Origin: Lutjanus erythropterus
Lineage: Eukaryota; Chordata; Actinopteri; Lutjaniformes; Lutjanidae
NCBI GenBank assembly: GCA_020091685.1
Contig: CM034613.1
Span: 4,749,878 to 4,813,877, forward strand
Direction of reading: 5' to 3'
Length of the DNA stretch: 64,000 nt
Numbering within the stretch: position 1 is the first letter of the stretch; each line of letters starts with the position of its first letter. The position numbers and the translations under genes were made by a program. Below, piece after piece: positions 1-12,735 of the stretch. The notes beneath the pieces are model-generated. The model saw nothing but the letters and a program-made list of their open reading frames with translations, was not told the DNA's origin and made no database searches.

Positions 1-1489
1 GGGTGCTTGAAAATTAAATAGTTGCAACTGAAAATATTAAATTATTAACCATTATTCACTTTGATAGATTCATTCAACGAATTTTAAAATACTATTTTTG
101 GGGGTGTTTCTAAAACTCAGAGTTTCAAGTTTATTCAAAGAAGAAAAGTTATTACATGGAAATCCTGCCCACAATTTAATTCAAGATCATCCAGTGAGTT
201 TTTTGTTTGTTTGTTTGTTTGATTGTTTTGAGTGATTCTGTATTTCTAGTATTTATCTTCAGAAAACCTCAGAACGTCAGAAATGTAAATCTTTTGATTT
301 GAAATGATGAGCTGAATGAATGTACCGTACAGAGTTCTATCAACTCATTAAATTCAGTTTCTGCAGAAACATTGGCAGACTTCCTAGAAATGAAGAAGTG
401 ACTCATCAAAAGTAAATCAAATTCATGTTCATGTGATGTTCATCAGTGTGACTGAAGAGTTGTTGGTTCAACTTAATATCTTCAGGTTATTGAACATGTT
501 TTCTCAAGATCAACTGAATTATTATTGCTATCCAGTCTGTTTAAGTTTATTTGTTTTGACTCATTTCTTCAACTTGTCCTTTCAAATTCAGTCAGCTTAA
601 TTTTTTCAGGCAGCCTGGAGACTAACTTTTTAAAGCTTAAACAACTAGTTTACTTTTACAGTGTAGCACACTGTCATACTGATTTTGCGTACATTTTCAC
701 CCTTCTCTGACCCTTCCTAGTCTTCATTTCTCTCCATCCACATTGAAAATCCACCAACTTGAATTTCGGTAAAGTTTAGAAACAGAAACACTGTATTTGG
801 CAGAGATAAACCCCGACGGAGTGAATGCTGAATAAGTTTTGTGAGACAGCCAAGGAAGGGGCTCTGCATCAAGGATTTCCAGTATGCTTCCAATCATTTT
901 TTATTAGTTGTTTTTTTTAACATATCAAGCCAATTTTAACAAAATAATTCAGCAGACAACACTTTAAATAATGCAGGTTTCTGGAAAATGTTGAATAATT
1001 CAGTCGACATGAATAATATGTATCAAAATGAAAACTGTACCTACATGTGATGCCTACAGAGCTCACAGATCAAAACACAGCCTCATTATCTGGTTGATCT
1101 GGCAGGACTTCAAATTAAAAATGTACTTGTGATCTTGATCTGGGTCTGTATTCTGTGTTTTCGGTGTTTTCACGCACAAGTGAGGGGGCGGGCAGATGAT
1201 GGCAGGGTGTGCACCCTCCATGACCTCTATTGCTAGGATACTGCCTATAACTGCACCTCCTAAACTGGGGCTTATTTTAAATATTTCATCAGACTGTGGA
1301 AGTGTGTGTGTGTGTCTGGGTGTGTGCCGGGGTGTGTGTAGGAGGAAAGTGAGAGTTACTGCAAGGCTGCAGGAAGAGTGAGTCTGAATGTAATCTGTTT
1401 TCATCTAAAGGACAGCTCCAACACACAAGACATTTAGAGTGGAAATTAAATAGAAAATGTAAACTGCATTTCTCTAAATGCTTCAACAA
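1..1489. other. intergenic, no gene recognised
   Basis: AT-rich sequence with only short chance reading frames. A GTTT microsatellite lies at about 201-220 and a TG-rich tract at about 1303-1340. No repeat family, exon or promoter could be supported. Confidence 0.6.
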
Positions 1490-2230
1490 GTCGTCAAGTT
1501 ATAACATGAAACTTTTCATGTAACGCTGAGATAAATATATTAGAATGTGATATGTTTGTATGTTATAATGCAGATTAGATTAGATTAGTATCACATTAAA
1601 ATGTGAAAAGTTTATTGTTATAATAAGATTTTTTGATGATATTAGGATATACACACTTTTCACATTGTAACATGACACTTTTCTTGTTTTAACAATATAC
1701 TATTTATCTTGTTATAATATAAAACATTTAATATTGTAACATAATTATTATTTTTATAACAAACATTTCACATTAGAATGTACTAACTTGTGTTGTTATG
1801 GTGCAATAAGTTGTGTGTGTGTGTATACAATATATTTATTTTGTTAGAACAATAAGTTACAGATCATAACATGTTTTTTTTTGTAAGTTATAACAAGATA
1901 AATATATTATAATACATTGTTACATAAGGTGATAAGTTTGTATCTCATAATAACGTGAAAATACCTTGTGATGATGTGAAGAACAGCTTCTTTTAACAAT
2001 AAACTTTAAAGCAATGCATTATATTTTTCTTGTTATAACTTGAACATTTTGCTGTCATAACAATAAATTATGTATTGCTAATACAAGAACAGTTTGTCAT
2101 TCTAACAATATTAGTTATTAAATTAATATAAGTTATGTTATTACATGATTTTTTTCCTGGTATGACAAGTTGTCACAGTATAACATGGTTTGTTGTGTTT
2201 TTTGAATAAAGGTTTTTTGGTCTCTCAAAG
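1490..2230. repeat. AT-rich quasi-repeat tract
   Basis: About 740 bp built from many diverged, partly inverted copies of short words such as TTATAACAAGATAAATAT and TAACATGA. Copies occur in both orientations, so the tract could fold extensively. There is no fixed period and no coding potential. It resembles a decayed palindromic satellite-like array. Confidence 0.55.
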
Positions 2231-2276
2231 ATCAATGAGCTTCCACTTCAGTGTATCTCACAGCAGGCCACAGATC

Positions 2277-2510
2277 TCACAAAACTTTTCCCGGGGGAAG
2301 ACAAAAGTTTGAAAGGACAAGGAAAATCTTTGAGAGGACAAAACTTTTTTGAAAGAATGTAAAATTCTTGTGAAAGAACGCACAACTTTCGCAACAACAG
2401 GTAACTTTTGCAAGAGAAACTTTTTTAAAAAAGAGCAGAAAACTTTGAGAGAAACTCGACTTTTGCAAGAGAAGTCTCTTGTAAAAGAGCTCCTTTTTAT
2501 CCTGCAGTCT
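2277..2510. repeat. degenerate short tandem repeat (AAAACTTTTG...AGAG words)
   Basis: Repeated variants of CAAAACTTTT and GCAAGAGAAAC recur roughly every 25-35 bases in an AT-rich block. The reading frames through it are by-products of the repeat. Confidence 0.5.
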
Positions 2511-3949
2511 AATATATATTCCTGCATTTCCCCATATCCTGCATGAGGCTCTATAACGCTCATAATAAATCTGAAAAAGGGACTCGCTGGAGGTACATGT
2601 TTTCTGCAGTGGATGTGATTTTTACTCCAAGCCAAACCAAAAGCCTATATGGGAGGTTTGTGTGGCTGATTCATTATTGAATATATTAAGTGCACAGAGA
2701 ACATGAGGAAATAATAGTTATTAGAGTGAAACATACAATTACAGTCACTCCTATGCATTGTCTAATTGGAGTAGTTTGTGGTAAATTATAGTGGAGTCAA
2801 ACTGCAGGTCATCCCTGCATGTAAGAGCACGGTTTGATACAGAAACACTGGTACGATTAGATAAAATGTGAGTGAATGAAGCCAATCAGCTGATCAACAT
2901 CAAGATTTTAAGCCACACTATCATAACTACCAGCACTGAGGAGGCCACAGACAGCTGTTGAGTCGAAGTCTTTTGCAGTTCTCCCGCGGCTCTGTAAAAC
3001 CAATGCACATTAATCTTCATAACACCCAATTATCCGTGAAAATTTCATGACGAACAAAGCTACGTTCAGCAGCCGCTCAGCAGCATGCTAACAAGCTGGA
3101 CTCCCGCGGTCCAAGGTTTGCCTCCCCCTGAGCTGTCTGTGCGCTCAGATGATGCAAGACCTGCTTTATTCAGCCATACTTCTCATCTGCGATCACACAC
3201 ACACACACACACAAACAAGATGCTGCCACAGGCGCCCGTCAATGAAGGCCATGAAATATTTACTGAGTTTAGTTTTTGCGAGAGGTCATGCTGTGGAGAT
3301 GCACTCTGAAATTTGTCTGATTTTGCAGCTTTTCCTCAACAGTTACAATAAAATTCCCACATTATATTTCCCGTGCATAAATGTGCTGAGATGATGTTCT
3401 TATATGCAGATCTCATGTGCACATATGAGCAAATATGACAGAAAAAGCTACAAGCTATCAGTCCTTCTCTGGGGATCAGAGGTGTTTCTGGGAACTGCAG
3501 GAAGCCAAAGATTCAAGAATCAATATTTTCACTCATTCTTGAGAACTGGGACAAACCTGCTTTTTGACGGGGGGGTTTGATTTTCACTTTTCAGTTATGC
3601 TGGAAAATATATTTTAAAAGATCAAACTCTTGGCTGCTAAACCTTGTAACAGGCCAACCTCCACATGATTTTTTTGTTTTTTTTGTAGACATCAGCTCCC
3701 TCTGGAGGGAGAAAATCTGATGAAGTCGTCCTCTTAGCTGACAAAATGTAAGTTTTTCATTTCACAGCATAGTCATAGTGAGCAGCCATTTTATTTTTTA
3801 AAGTTGTTCAGAGTTCTCTGATCAAAATACAAATTTTTAAACTGTAATTCTCTACTCTACAGGGTCGACATGTTATGGCTGAGACACATATACTGATAGC
3901 AAATAGACTGATAGCAATATTATTTAATTTGATCTGAGACACAAGCTGA
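2511..3949. other. intergenic, no gene recognised
   Basis: No exon or recognised element. An AC dinucleotide microsatellite lies at about 3193-3213. The right boundary is the approximate 5' end of the L2 LINE, which could not be fixed because no target-site duplication was visible. Confidence 0.5.
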
Positions 3950-3969
3950 ACACACAAGCTAAAGTGGCC

Positions 3970-4585
3970 ATGGCCCCACTTACCTCGCCATCCGGCTGCA
4001 AGAGCTGTGTCTACCTCGGCAGAAAGATCCTTGAGCTGGAGCAGAAGATATCCACGCTTTACAAAATCCAGGAAGCTGAGACACACTTGGATACTATCCT
4101 CTTTGGCCCCGCACAAGGCTCGGTCAACGATGAAGAACTGGAGGCTACTGCTCCGTATTTGCCCGACGCCCTCGGTGCTCCGGTCGCAGGGCCTTTTCGG
4201 CCCCTCGACAACACTGTTTCCGCTGCCACTGGTCCGTCCGCTGGATTCACTCCGCCGGTTGCCGCAGCTGCTGCTCCGGCCGCTGGCTCCACTCCGCCGG
4301 CTGCTGCTGGCGTTCCGGGCGCGGCTTCGGATTCAGTGGCTGTTCCGGAGGATTCCTGGCTTCGGCTCGGGGCAAAGCGCAAAGCCCAAAGCCCCGGTCA
4401 GCTCAACGCCATCACACCCGGAGCCCTGGGTCGCTGTCGGTTTCCGCAAAAACGGGAGGCTCTCCTCTCGCACCCCTGCTGCCAATGGCATCCAGCTGGA
4501 GAACCGATTTGATGTTCTCGACCTGCATGACTTTCCACATCATGTGCAAGATTCCCAGCCTCCTAGCGAAGCACACCTGTGCTAA
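3970..4585 (+). pseudogene. L2 LINE ORF1, N-terminal part (frameshifted)
   Basis: Starts MAPLTSPSGCK, then a short heptad-like helix (KILELEQKISTLYKIQ) and an Ala/Pro-rich low-complexity segment. The reading then shifts frame; the continuation containing ENRFDVLDLHDFP is in the +2 frame and ends at 4585. This layout of coiled coil, Ala/Pro linker and RFDVL motif is what I know of L2/CR1-type ORF1 RNA-binding chaperone proteins. It is not an intact gene. Confidence 0.7.
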
Positions 4586-4655
4586 GAATGCAATGACGTC
4601 TCTGACCAAACCTCTGAAACATTAAAACGAGATTTTAACAAGCTTCTCCACTTGC

Positions 4656-4922
4656 TGGACGGCTGTGGAAAGCGTGTTTTTTATCTCCAGCCTCATACTT
4701 CCGTTTGGCCGAAGTGTCGGTCGTTTTAGCCGGATTCTTAGTCTTCACACATGTCTCCAGTCTGCTTGCACAGTGCACAACATGGTTTTTATTGACAATT
4801 TTAACCTCTTCTGGAACCGTCAGTCTTTTTATTTAAAGGACCGCATGCACCCTAGCAGGCTGGGTGCTCGTATTTTAACGCGCAACATTTTCCATTCAGT
4901 TCTTAATGCTCCAGCAATCTGA
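4656..4922 (+). pseudogene. L2 LINE ORF1 esterase-domain remnant
   Basis: This segment translates to a piece resembling the C-terminal half of an SGNH/GDSL-type esterase. It has FIDNFNLFW, a variable linker, then DRMHPSRLGARIL, where the D..HP block fits the catalytic Asp-His region of that fold. Esterase domains are known in ORF1 of many L2 and CR1 LINEs. The N-terminal half with the nucleophile Ser was not found in frame. Confidence 0.65.
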
Positions 4923-5197
4923 CTCTGTCCTGCTTCAACTTCATGTGAACAAAGGGGCTCTACCGGTCACTTCCGGTCAGGACGACTTTTTCCCCGCCCC
5001 GCCCCGCCCTCATCTTCACCTCATCAAGGTGCAGGCTTGATAGCCACCCCTTGTGCCCAGACACAATGCTCCCCCTATCGACCTCACCCGTGTGTTACAA
5101 TTCCTGTCATCTGCAGCAACAGGCCTCACTACCCTGGTAGACCTCGGGGAGGAGCTAATACCTCCAGTCTCCGCCCACTCAGCCGGAAATCTGCTCC

Positions 5198-7908
5198 TCT
5201 CTCAAAGCTGGATTCTTTGAGTAATAAAATTGGCCTCTTGAATGCAAGGTCTCTTTGTAATAAGTCCTTCATAATCAATGGTATGATTGTTGCTAACAAT
5301 TTTGACTTTTTTTGGTGACTGAGACCTGGCTGACCCCAGAAGACTCTGCTGCTGTAATAGAGGCTACTCCCCCAGATTTGAAGCATTTTCATCTCCCTCG
5401 TCCCTCTGGGAGAGGTGGTGGATTAGCTGTCTTTTATAAGAATTGTTTTAAGTGCCCTCTTGTTTCTTTTGGGAACTTTGTTTCTTTTGAGGTTTTAAGT
5501 TTTATTATCACTGGCCCTGCTCCTCTTGTATGTATCTTAATTTATAGACCGCCAGGATATAACAATTTTATTTCAGAATTCTCTGAACTCCTATCTATTG
5601 TTCTTTCTAAATATGACAGAGTGCTTATCCTGGGTGACTTTAACATTCATGTATGTTGCCCCTCCCGGCCCATGTCTCATGATTTTGTAGATTTAATTGA
5701 ATCTTTCAATCTGTTGCAATCAGTTGATAAGCCAACTCATTCCAAAGGTCATATCCTGGATCTGGTACTGTCCTCCGGCTTTTGCCCTGACAACGTGGAA
5801 GTAGTGGAAGTTTTTATATCAGACCACAAAGCTGTCATTTTTAATGCTCCTCTAGCCTCTTTGTTGTCTCCTAAACCTCAACCCTCAACACGATCACGCA
5901 TTTTTACTGCTGATTCTGCTGACAAATTTAGGGACATTTTCTCAAATTCATTGGGTACGAATACTCTCGCACAATCTTCAGATGAACTGTTATCTGTGTT
6001 TAACAGCCACTGTCTCTCTATTTTGGACCTCATTGCTCCCCTGAAAAATAGAAAGCCAAAATCAAGAACTCTCCCTTGGCTTAATGATCATACCCGCTCT
6101 ATAAAACGACAATGCAGAAAATATGAGCGTAAATGGAAACAAACTAAATCACCTGTCATTCTTACCACCTTGAAAGAACTCATGATAAGCTATCAGTCAG
6201 CAGTGAAAGATGCAAGATCAGCTTATTTCTCTCAAATTATATCAAAAAATTCTCATAACCCCAAAATATTATTCAAAGTCATTGATTCTGTTCTAAATCT
6301 TCCAACCACCGTGGATTTTGAACCTGGAAATGCTTGGGTAGAGAAATTTGCTTCGCGTTTCACTGGTAAGATAATAGCTATTCGGTCCAAGATTGTACCA
6401 AATTCGCAGCATCTAGCCATCACCTACAATAATCCTGCCTCCCTCACCCAGTTGGACTCTACTGATATCACTGAGCTCAGTAAAATACTCTTCCAACTTG
6501 TGTTTTAGACTGTTTACCAACTAAGTTTTTAAAGCAGGTCCTCCCCACCATTGCTCCTCTTATTGTACAAATTATTAACTGCTCTCTGACCACTGGCAAC
6601 TTTCCTAACAGTCTTAAACATGCAATAATTCAACCACTACTGAAAAAACCAAGCCTGGACCCACTAGTACTGGACAATTATAGACCCATTTCTAAATTAC
6701 CTTTCCTATCCTACAGCACAGAGACAGCCTTGGTGAAGGTCTGTAATGATATACTTTTAACAGCAGACAGAGGTGACTGCTCTGTCCTCGTGCTCTTAGA
6801 TTTGAGTGCCGCATTTGATGCAATTGATCACGCCATCCTTTTGCACCGTTTAGAAGCTTGGGTTGGTATTAAGGGAACTGCCCTTCAACTGCTGCACTCT
6901 TATCTGTCTAATAGAACCAGTTCAGTCATGATATCAAATGTATGTTCCTCTGTCACTCAGATTAACTGTGGTGTTCCGCAAGGGTCCATCCTTGGCCCTC
7001 TGCTGTTTTCAATCTACATGCTCCCTCTGAGCCAGATCATTGAAAACTATGGTATCTCCCATCACTGTTATGCGGATGACACACAGTTATATGTCCCCCT
7101 ACAATCCACTAACTCCAGTGCTTTAGATAATCTTCATGCTTGCCTCAATGATATAAAATGCTGGATGTCACAAAATTTTTAAAAACTTAATGATGATAAA
7201 TCAGAGGTCTTAATAGTAGGTCAAATACACCCCACGAGCCCACCTCTCAGCAAACTTGGCTCTCTTAATCAAAATGTTAAGCAGATAGCAACAAATCTTG
7301 GTGTGATTTTTGATGCAGACCTTGGTTTTGAGGCTCATGTTAAAAGTGTGGTCCAGTCTTGCTTTTATCAGCTCAAAAAAATCTCAAAGATAAGATCTTT
7401 CTTGTCCTCTACTGATTTGCACAAAATTATTCACACTTTTATTTTTTCTAGATTAGATTACTGCAATGCACTTTATGCTGGGATCAACCTGAGCTCCATC
7501 CATCGTCTCCAATTAGTTCAAAACGCTGCTGCTCGAATTTTAACAGGCACAAAAAAATTTGGACACATTACTCCAGTGCTTGCCAACTTACACTGGCTCC
7601 CAGTTTTATTTCGTATTGACTTTAAAATTCTTCTGTTAACTTTTAAAGCATTAAACGGCCTTGCTCCGAATTATTTGAAGGGCCTTTTGATCCGCTATGT
7701 GCCTCAGCGGTCACTGAGGTCTATGGATGCAGCTCTCCTGGTTGTCCCCAGATCCCAGCTCGTGTCCAAAGATGACCGGGCATTTGCTGTCAGAGCCCCA
7801 CAGCTTTGGAACAGTCTCCCTATCGAAATTAGGCAGGCTACTTCATTAGCTTCTTTTAAATCTTTGCTGAAAACCTTCCTTTATAGGAAAGCTTTTGCAA
7901 ACTGCTAA
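5198..7908 (+). pseudogene. L2 LINE ORF2 (endonuclease + reverse transcriptase), broken
   Basis: Endonuclease: GLLNARSLCNKS at about 5240, then VTETWLTPEDSAAV after a frameshift in the T-run near 5310, then YRPPG, LILGDFNIH and SDHKAVIF, the APE-like catalytic blocks. Reverse transcriptase: YRPISKLPFLS, LLDLSAAFDAIDHAILLHRL (6795-6854), GVPQGSILGPLLF and CYADDTQLYV. The 3' domain (7303-7908) includes RLDYCNALYAG and PQLWNSLP. Stops at 6506-6508 and 7180-7182, a frameshift and an internal deletion of perhaps 30 codons near 6711 make it non-functional. Confidence 0.85.
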
Positions 7909-8539
7909 TCCAAGTCATGTGGTTTTCCCACACTGCTCTGGCTTGGTTAAATTTATTTATTTATTTTTATTTTGTATTATTTATTTTTTTAAACCAGTTT
8001 TTATCTCTGTACTTGTGATGTGATTTCACCTTCTGCATTTTTAACTCCTTGTGCTTTTATGGTGTGTTGCTTTACTTGCTGTTTCTTTCTTTGTTTTGGC
8101 TGCTCATATTTTTTATTCTTTCTGAACAGCACTTTGTAACCTTGTTAAGAAAAGTGCTATATAAATAAAGTTTATTATTATTATTATTATTATTATTAAT
8201 GCATTTGTTGAAAAATAGAACATTTACCAGTGCCTGAGTGGTATTCCCACCTTTTTTAAACCAGGAAGTGAGACAGGGGTCCTTAGGGTATAGCTAACCA
8301 TTTTAATGTCTGATTAAATCATGTTTTTGCCAAAATCTGACAGTGTAAATGAAAATCTGGAAGTAAAAAGGCTAACCATTTTTAACAAGAAAAATCAAGT
8401 TGTGAATTTGTGCCTGGGATAAGGCTGTTTTCTGGCACAGACCAAGTTTAAAAGTTAAAGAAACCAAAGCAAACCAAAACATGTCATAAATTATATATAC
8501 AGTATTTCATACAGAAATCCTTAGAGAATACATTTTCCC

Positions 8540-8605
8540 CAGCCCTGTAGCTCCGTTGGTAGAGTGTCCGTCTCGTGTCCGGAGGCCGTCAGTCCTCTGC
8601 AAGCG
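8540..8605 (+). repeat. tRNA-like fragment (possible SINE head)
   Basis: Contains TAGCTCCGTTGGTAGAG, a good Pol III A-box and D-arm, followed by an anticodon-arm-like stretch. There is no convincing B box or closed acceptor stem, so it is not a functional tRNA gene. A tRNA-derived SINE head is the likeliest explanation. Confidence 0.35.
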
Positions 8606-8748
8606 GCCGCCAGTTCCCTTGCTGCGTGTCACCCCCTCCACTCTCCACGCTCCTCAGCTGTCCTGTCCAGTAACGGCAAAAAGCCCAAAAACCCTACCGT
8701 CACACGTCCATGCATCTTTTATGTTGGCATGGATGGTAAGCAATACAT

Positions 8749-8762
8749 CCACTAGAGGGCGC
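8749..8762 (+). promoter_or_regulatory. CTCF-like motif
   Basis: CCACTAGAGGGCGC fits the CTCF core consensus CCASYAGRKGGCRS at every position. Occupancy is inferred only. Confidence 0.4.
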
Positions 8763-9702
8763 CTCTCAGAGTCAAAAGTCAGTGTCAAAAGAGTCAAAGT
8801 TTCGGACAGCAACAAACACAGAAGTGGAGAGTAGTGGTCTGTGTCGCCATTAAATACACTGCGACATATAAACAGAATAATTTTCAAGAACTAATCGACG
8901 GTAAACATCATTTCCAATACGTAAGATTTTTAAAACCTCCTGTTTGTCTCCTGTAGTCATGTCTTGCTTGAACTATTGGCTACACTGCTATACTGTCCCC
9001 ACAGATATTGGTAGTGTTGTTCTGTTTCGTCTAGTTTTCAAAAAATGTGCACAATGTACATAGACCGTCATAGTTCAGAGCGTGGAGTCACTGACCAAGC
9101 TGCCGTATTTGAAGAGTTGGAGTGATCTGGTACAGAGCATCCTTCAAACACAGTTTAATGGGATGTTCCACCCCAATAAAGAGGCAGCCAGCAATTGACC
9201 CCGCTGAACTCCCGAAGAGTAATTACCTCGGTTCAGGATCCTTAAAGCACTGATGCACACAAACACACACCTTTAACCGCACGCAGACACCAACCCTCGC
9301 CCTCCAAGCATTTCATATCTCCTCTTGCATGGTCTAAAAGGTGTGACCATCAATTAGGGACCGTACGGGTGCTGTCCCCTCCTCTTATCCCCCAGCAGAC
9401 AGGTCCCCGTGTCCCAGCAGTCACACTCTGTCATCCCAGATTAAAAGCATCGAGGTTGATAACTCACCCCGGCTGCTGGGTACACACTTGGACAGGAAGA
9501 AACAAGGATCTTTGAATGCCTCACTGTCCCTTGGCGCCAGTAGTGCATGAACAAACAATATTGCAGGCATGCTTGTACTGGACAAATGTACAAGAGTATT
9601 TTCATGTTCACAATTCCATGCATAGCGACATGTACATTCTGCTCTGTGCCAACCTATATTGAACACACAATACTTATGCATTGAGGCTGATAAATCAATT
9701 TT

Positions 9703-10320
9703 AGGTCATACTTTATTTTACAGTACAGCAATAAGACATAACAAGACGTATTTTGTATCAAATTAGTCTAATAATACATAATTGGTTCAATATTAGACAG
9801 TGCTAGACTTGTTCAACCCTTATTAGACTTAATGAAAGGGTAATTAGGGACACATTACAACACAACTGTACAGTAAACTAAAGTGAAATGAGGTAAGACT
9901 GATGCCTACTTCTTTGATCAGATCACATTATCTGCCTATAATATTACAATAAGTCACAAAATATTCCTCTATCTTTTTTGCCTTCACCTGATAGAAGTGC
10001 GTCACATATTGTTTTAAATAGGGAAGTAGTGCACATGTGATTTCACTTTACTTCACAGTACAGTTCTGTTGTAATGTGTCCCTAATTACACTTGAAACAT
10101 CTAACACTTGGAAATAATACGCTTAACAATACACTTACACTTCCGTAATTGCACTTTAGTTTGCAGTACAGTTGTGATGTAATGTGTCCCAAATTACCCT
10201 CTAATAAAGTCTAATAAGGGTCTAATAAAGTGTCAAGGAATGTCTAGGATATATTATTCCTAGTTTTCTCTAATTTGATACAAAGTAAAACTTGTTATGT
10301 CTTATTAGTTTATTTTATAC
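9703..10320. mobile_element. fold-back element with ~190-bp inverted arms
   Basis: The left arm (about 9703-9900) reads through ACATAACAAGACGTATTTTG, TCTAATAA words and GGACACATTACA. The right arm (about 10140-10320) carries the same words in reverse complement, ending TTGTTATGTCTTATTAG. A further copy of the inner arm (GTACAGTTCTGTTGTAATG) lies in the centre at about 10058-10085. No transposase is encoded. It is probably a non-autonomous DNA transposon or MITE. Confidence 0.8.
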
Positions 10321-12330
10321 TCATTTATTATTTTATGCTCATTTAATACATCATAAAACTTTTCTTGCATAGCAAGAATTAAATAAAACACAATTCAACA
10401 CATACTGAGTTTATTCTCTTGTGTTGAGTGCACTTACAAAGAGTCGGGTCACATCAGTTCATAGACACTCATGTATTGGTTTACATCTCAAGTGGATAGA
10501 AGCATACCTGCTAATAGAATCTAATTACAACTCCAATCTAAATGTCTACATTTTTAATTAAGTGATGAATTGAGTGATTTATCTGGAGGCCAAAAGTTAT
10601 GTATCTAATAATTCTTGTGTGCTTTTTGTGAATTATCGGTGTCAGAGTAGGAAATGAACACAATGAGCAGATATACCTGGATGGAGTTTTCATGTTGAAC
10701 GATGCCTCTTTTTTTCTGCATTAAAAACCAAATATGCAATTTATCTTTTCCCCCTCTGTGCTAACCAGTTTGAGCAGTTAAGTGTTGTGTTATGAGGCTG
10801 AGGTCTGATGAGTGATGAGCAGAGCTGCGTCACAGCCAGGTTTAATTCTCACAGCAATCACACTGACCTACAATAAACCTTCAAGGATGATGGGCTAATC
10901 AGAGCTATGGGTGCTAGCTTTGGTTGCTTTAACCCATCCATGAGGACAGAAGAAGATGTATATGTTCCTCTTTTTGTCTGAGCTGAAAGGCAAGTGAAGT
11001 TTGACTCACGGATCTGTGAAGAACAATACTGATACTGATACTTTTGAACTGATATACACATAAAAAAGGAAGTTTTTGTAGGTTTTTGGACTGATGTCAT
11101 AGGTCTGATTCATTAAGTTGGGCAGACAATGTACAGATAATGCCCGATTTTTATGCAGAATTGGTAGCTCCTGATTAATAATATTGACATTAGTTACACT
11201 TACCCTTTTTTTATTTGGAGCCTTAGTAGAATTTGGTCTCTCCCAGACTGATTATCTTGTTAAGACAGAAGCTTTTGAAAGATCATGTGAAAATCCAACA
11301 CATAAAACATTAGACTCTTATTGTTGACATGGTTGGGGAAAAACACAATATTATTGTCTGTAGTACTGAGGTGTCTCTTAACAAAATGTACATGTATTCA
11401 CTGATACAGTGCAATGACTCGGTGGTAAAAGCCTCTGACACAGCATTTAGATTGCGTCAGCACAATATTGCTCTCCTGTAAAACTCAGGACAACCAGTTC
11501 TGTTGCCATACGATGATAAAAAGTGTTCTGCCACACTTTAAAAGGCCTCAGCTCTGTTAACTTTCAGCATCTTTAAAGCCTCTTCACTGCAGCAATAAAC
11601 ATATCAGAGCAGTTTTATTCTGCCGGTGCTTGATGTAAATTTTTGCCTTGGGAATGGAAATACGTTTCCATTTGTCAGATTTCCCCAGAGAGCCAGGCCA
11701 CTTTCCGCCATCCTTCCCGCCCACAACTCTCACTCAATCAAGCACTCCCCCCTGGGGTTTTATTTTCAACAGAGCTAAACATCTGAACACTGGTGCAAGA
11801 GCCCCCCCGGAGCCTCCACCCTCCCGTCGTCACCACCCTGGACCCGAGGTGGGGTACTGAAAGGCACCCTGCCGTAACAACGCTAATTGTTACAGATTTG
11901 TTTATTGTGCAAGGCAAACGTCTTAATTGCTGTCAAGGGAGGCTGGGAAGGAAAAGAGGATAGATGAAGGTGGAGAAGGATGAGGGGAGTGTGTGTATTG
12001 GGGGTGGATGGAGTGCAGAGGCTGGCTTGCTTGTCTATGGGGATGAGGGGAAATGTTGCGCTGTCACTTCAAGAAATGTAGCAGTGAATTATAACTCCCA
12101 CAAGTTAATCGGTGCTCAAGGTTAGTCCAGGATCTTCAGCTAGTGTCAGAAGAAGAAGAAGCAGAAGTCACAGGGGAGGTGTTGTGTTTACGTATTTCTA
12201 TATGCACGTCCTCACACAACCTCACTGTCAGCTTCAGTTTGCAATGTATGTCTACGCTAGTTTAATGATATGCAGACAAAAATTGCATTTTAAAATAATA
12301 GAGGAGGGGCAAAGCCAAGCTGAAGTCTTG
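10321..12330. other. intergenic, no gene recognised
   Basis: Mostly single-copy-looking sequence. The short open frames at 11648-11860 and 12112-12414 lack splice context or family resemblance. Confidence 0.5.
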
Positions 12331-12590
12331 GCTGTGAAGTTCCAAGTCAAGACAGGCAGGTCTCAAGTTAACACCCAAGTCATGACAGATAAGTTCCAAG
12401 TCAAAACCCAATAAAGATAGGAAAGTCTAAAATCACGACCCAGGTCAAGACAGGTAAGTTGCAAGTCAAGACCCAAGTCAAAACAGGAAAGTCCAAAATC
12501 AAGACCCAAGTTGTACCAAGTAAAGACAGCAGAGTTCCAAGTCAAGACTGAAGTCAAGACAGAAAAGTCTCAAATCAAGACCCTCTAGCA
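12331..12590. repeat. minisatellite (AAGTCAAGACnnnnAAGT type)
   Basis: Diverged tandem copies of a unit built from TCAAGACCCAAGTCAAGACAG and GTAAGTTCCAAG, period about 30-37 bases, seven or so copies. The open frame across it is a by-product of the repeat. Confidence 0.75.
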
Positions 12591-12684
12591 TGCTAGATTT
12601 CTATAATAAGATGGTGACCATTGATGATACCTGCTAAAAATCAGTATGTTGTAGTCATAGTGTCTTTACTGGTGTATTTTGAAA

Positions 12685-12735
12685 TACATTGTAACTGTGT
12701 TTTGAAAACTGTTATATAAATAAAGTTTATTATTT
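12685..12735 (+). mobile_element. L2-type LINE 3' tail fragment
   Basis: TTATATAAATAAAGTTTATT matches the 3' terminus of the LINE at 8155-8185. Only the extreme 3' end is present, as expected for a 5'-truncated insertion. Confidence 0.5.

Larger units (their letters stand above)
3950..8199 (+). mobile_element. near full-length, inactivated L2-clade LINE
   Basis: Non-LTR retrotransposon with ORF1, an esterase-like segment, an APE-type endonuclease, a reverse transcriptase and a 3' tail. The tail ends CTATATAAATAAAG followed by (ATT)n at about 8170-8199, the usual end of L2 elements in fish. The reverse transcriptase has the YADD catalytic motif at 7069-7080, preceded by GVPQGSILGPLLF. The element is dead: frameshifts in ORF1 and at a poly-T run near 5310, an in-frame stop at 7180-7182, and an apparent deletion near 6711 that joins the finger region directly to STETALVKV. 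The clade call rests on remembered family sequence. Confidence 0.9.
8200..9702. other. intergenic, no gene recognised
   Basis: No coding exon supported. It holds the tRNA-like tract at 8540-8600 and a CTCF-like motif at 8749-8762, listed separately. The remainder is unremarkable. Confidence 0.5.

Noticed and set aside
1063-1404. Minus-strand frame containing SDEIFKISPSLGGAVIGSIL.
   Set aside because: No splice sites, family resemblance or codon-bias signal. It overlaps a TG repeat, and an opposite-strand frame is equally open.
8540-8605. Functional tRNA gene.
   Set aside because: No B box and no closed acceptor stem; only the A-box half is tRNA-like.
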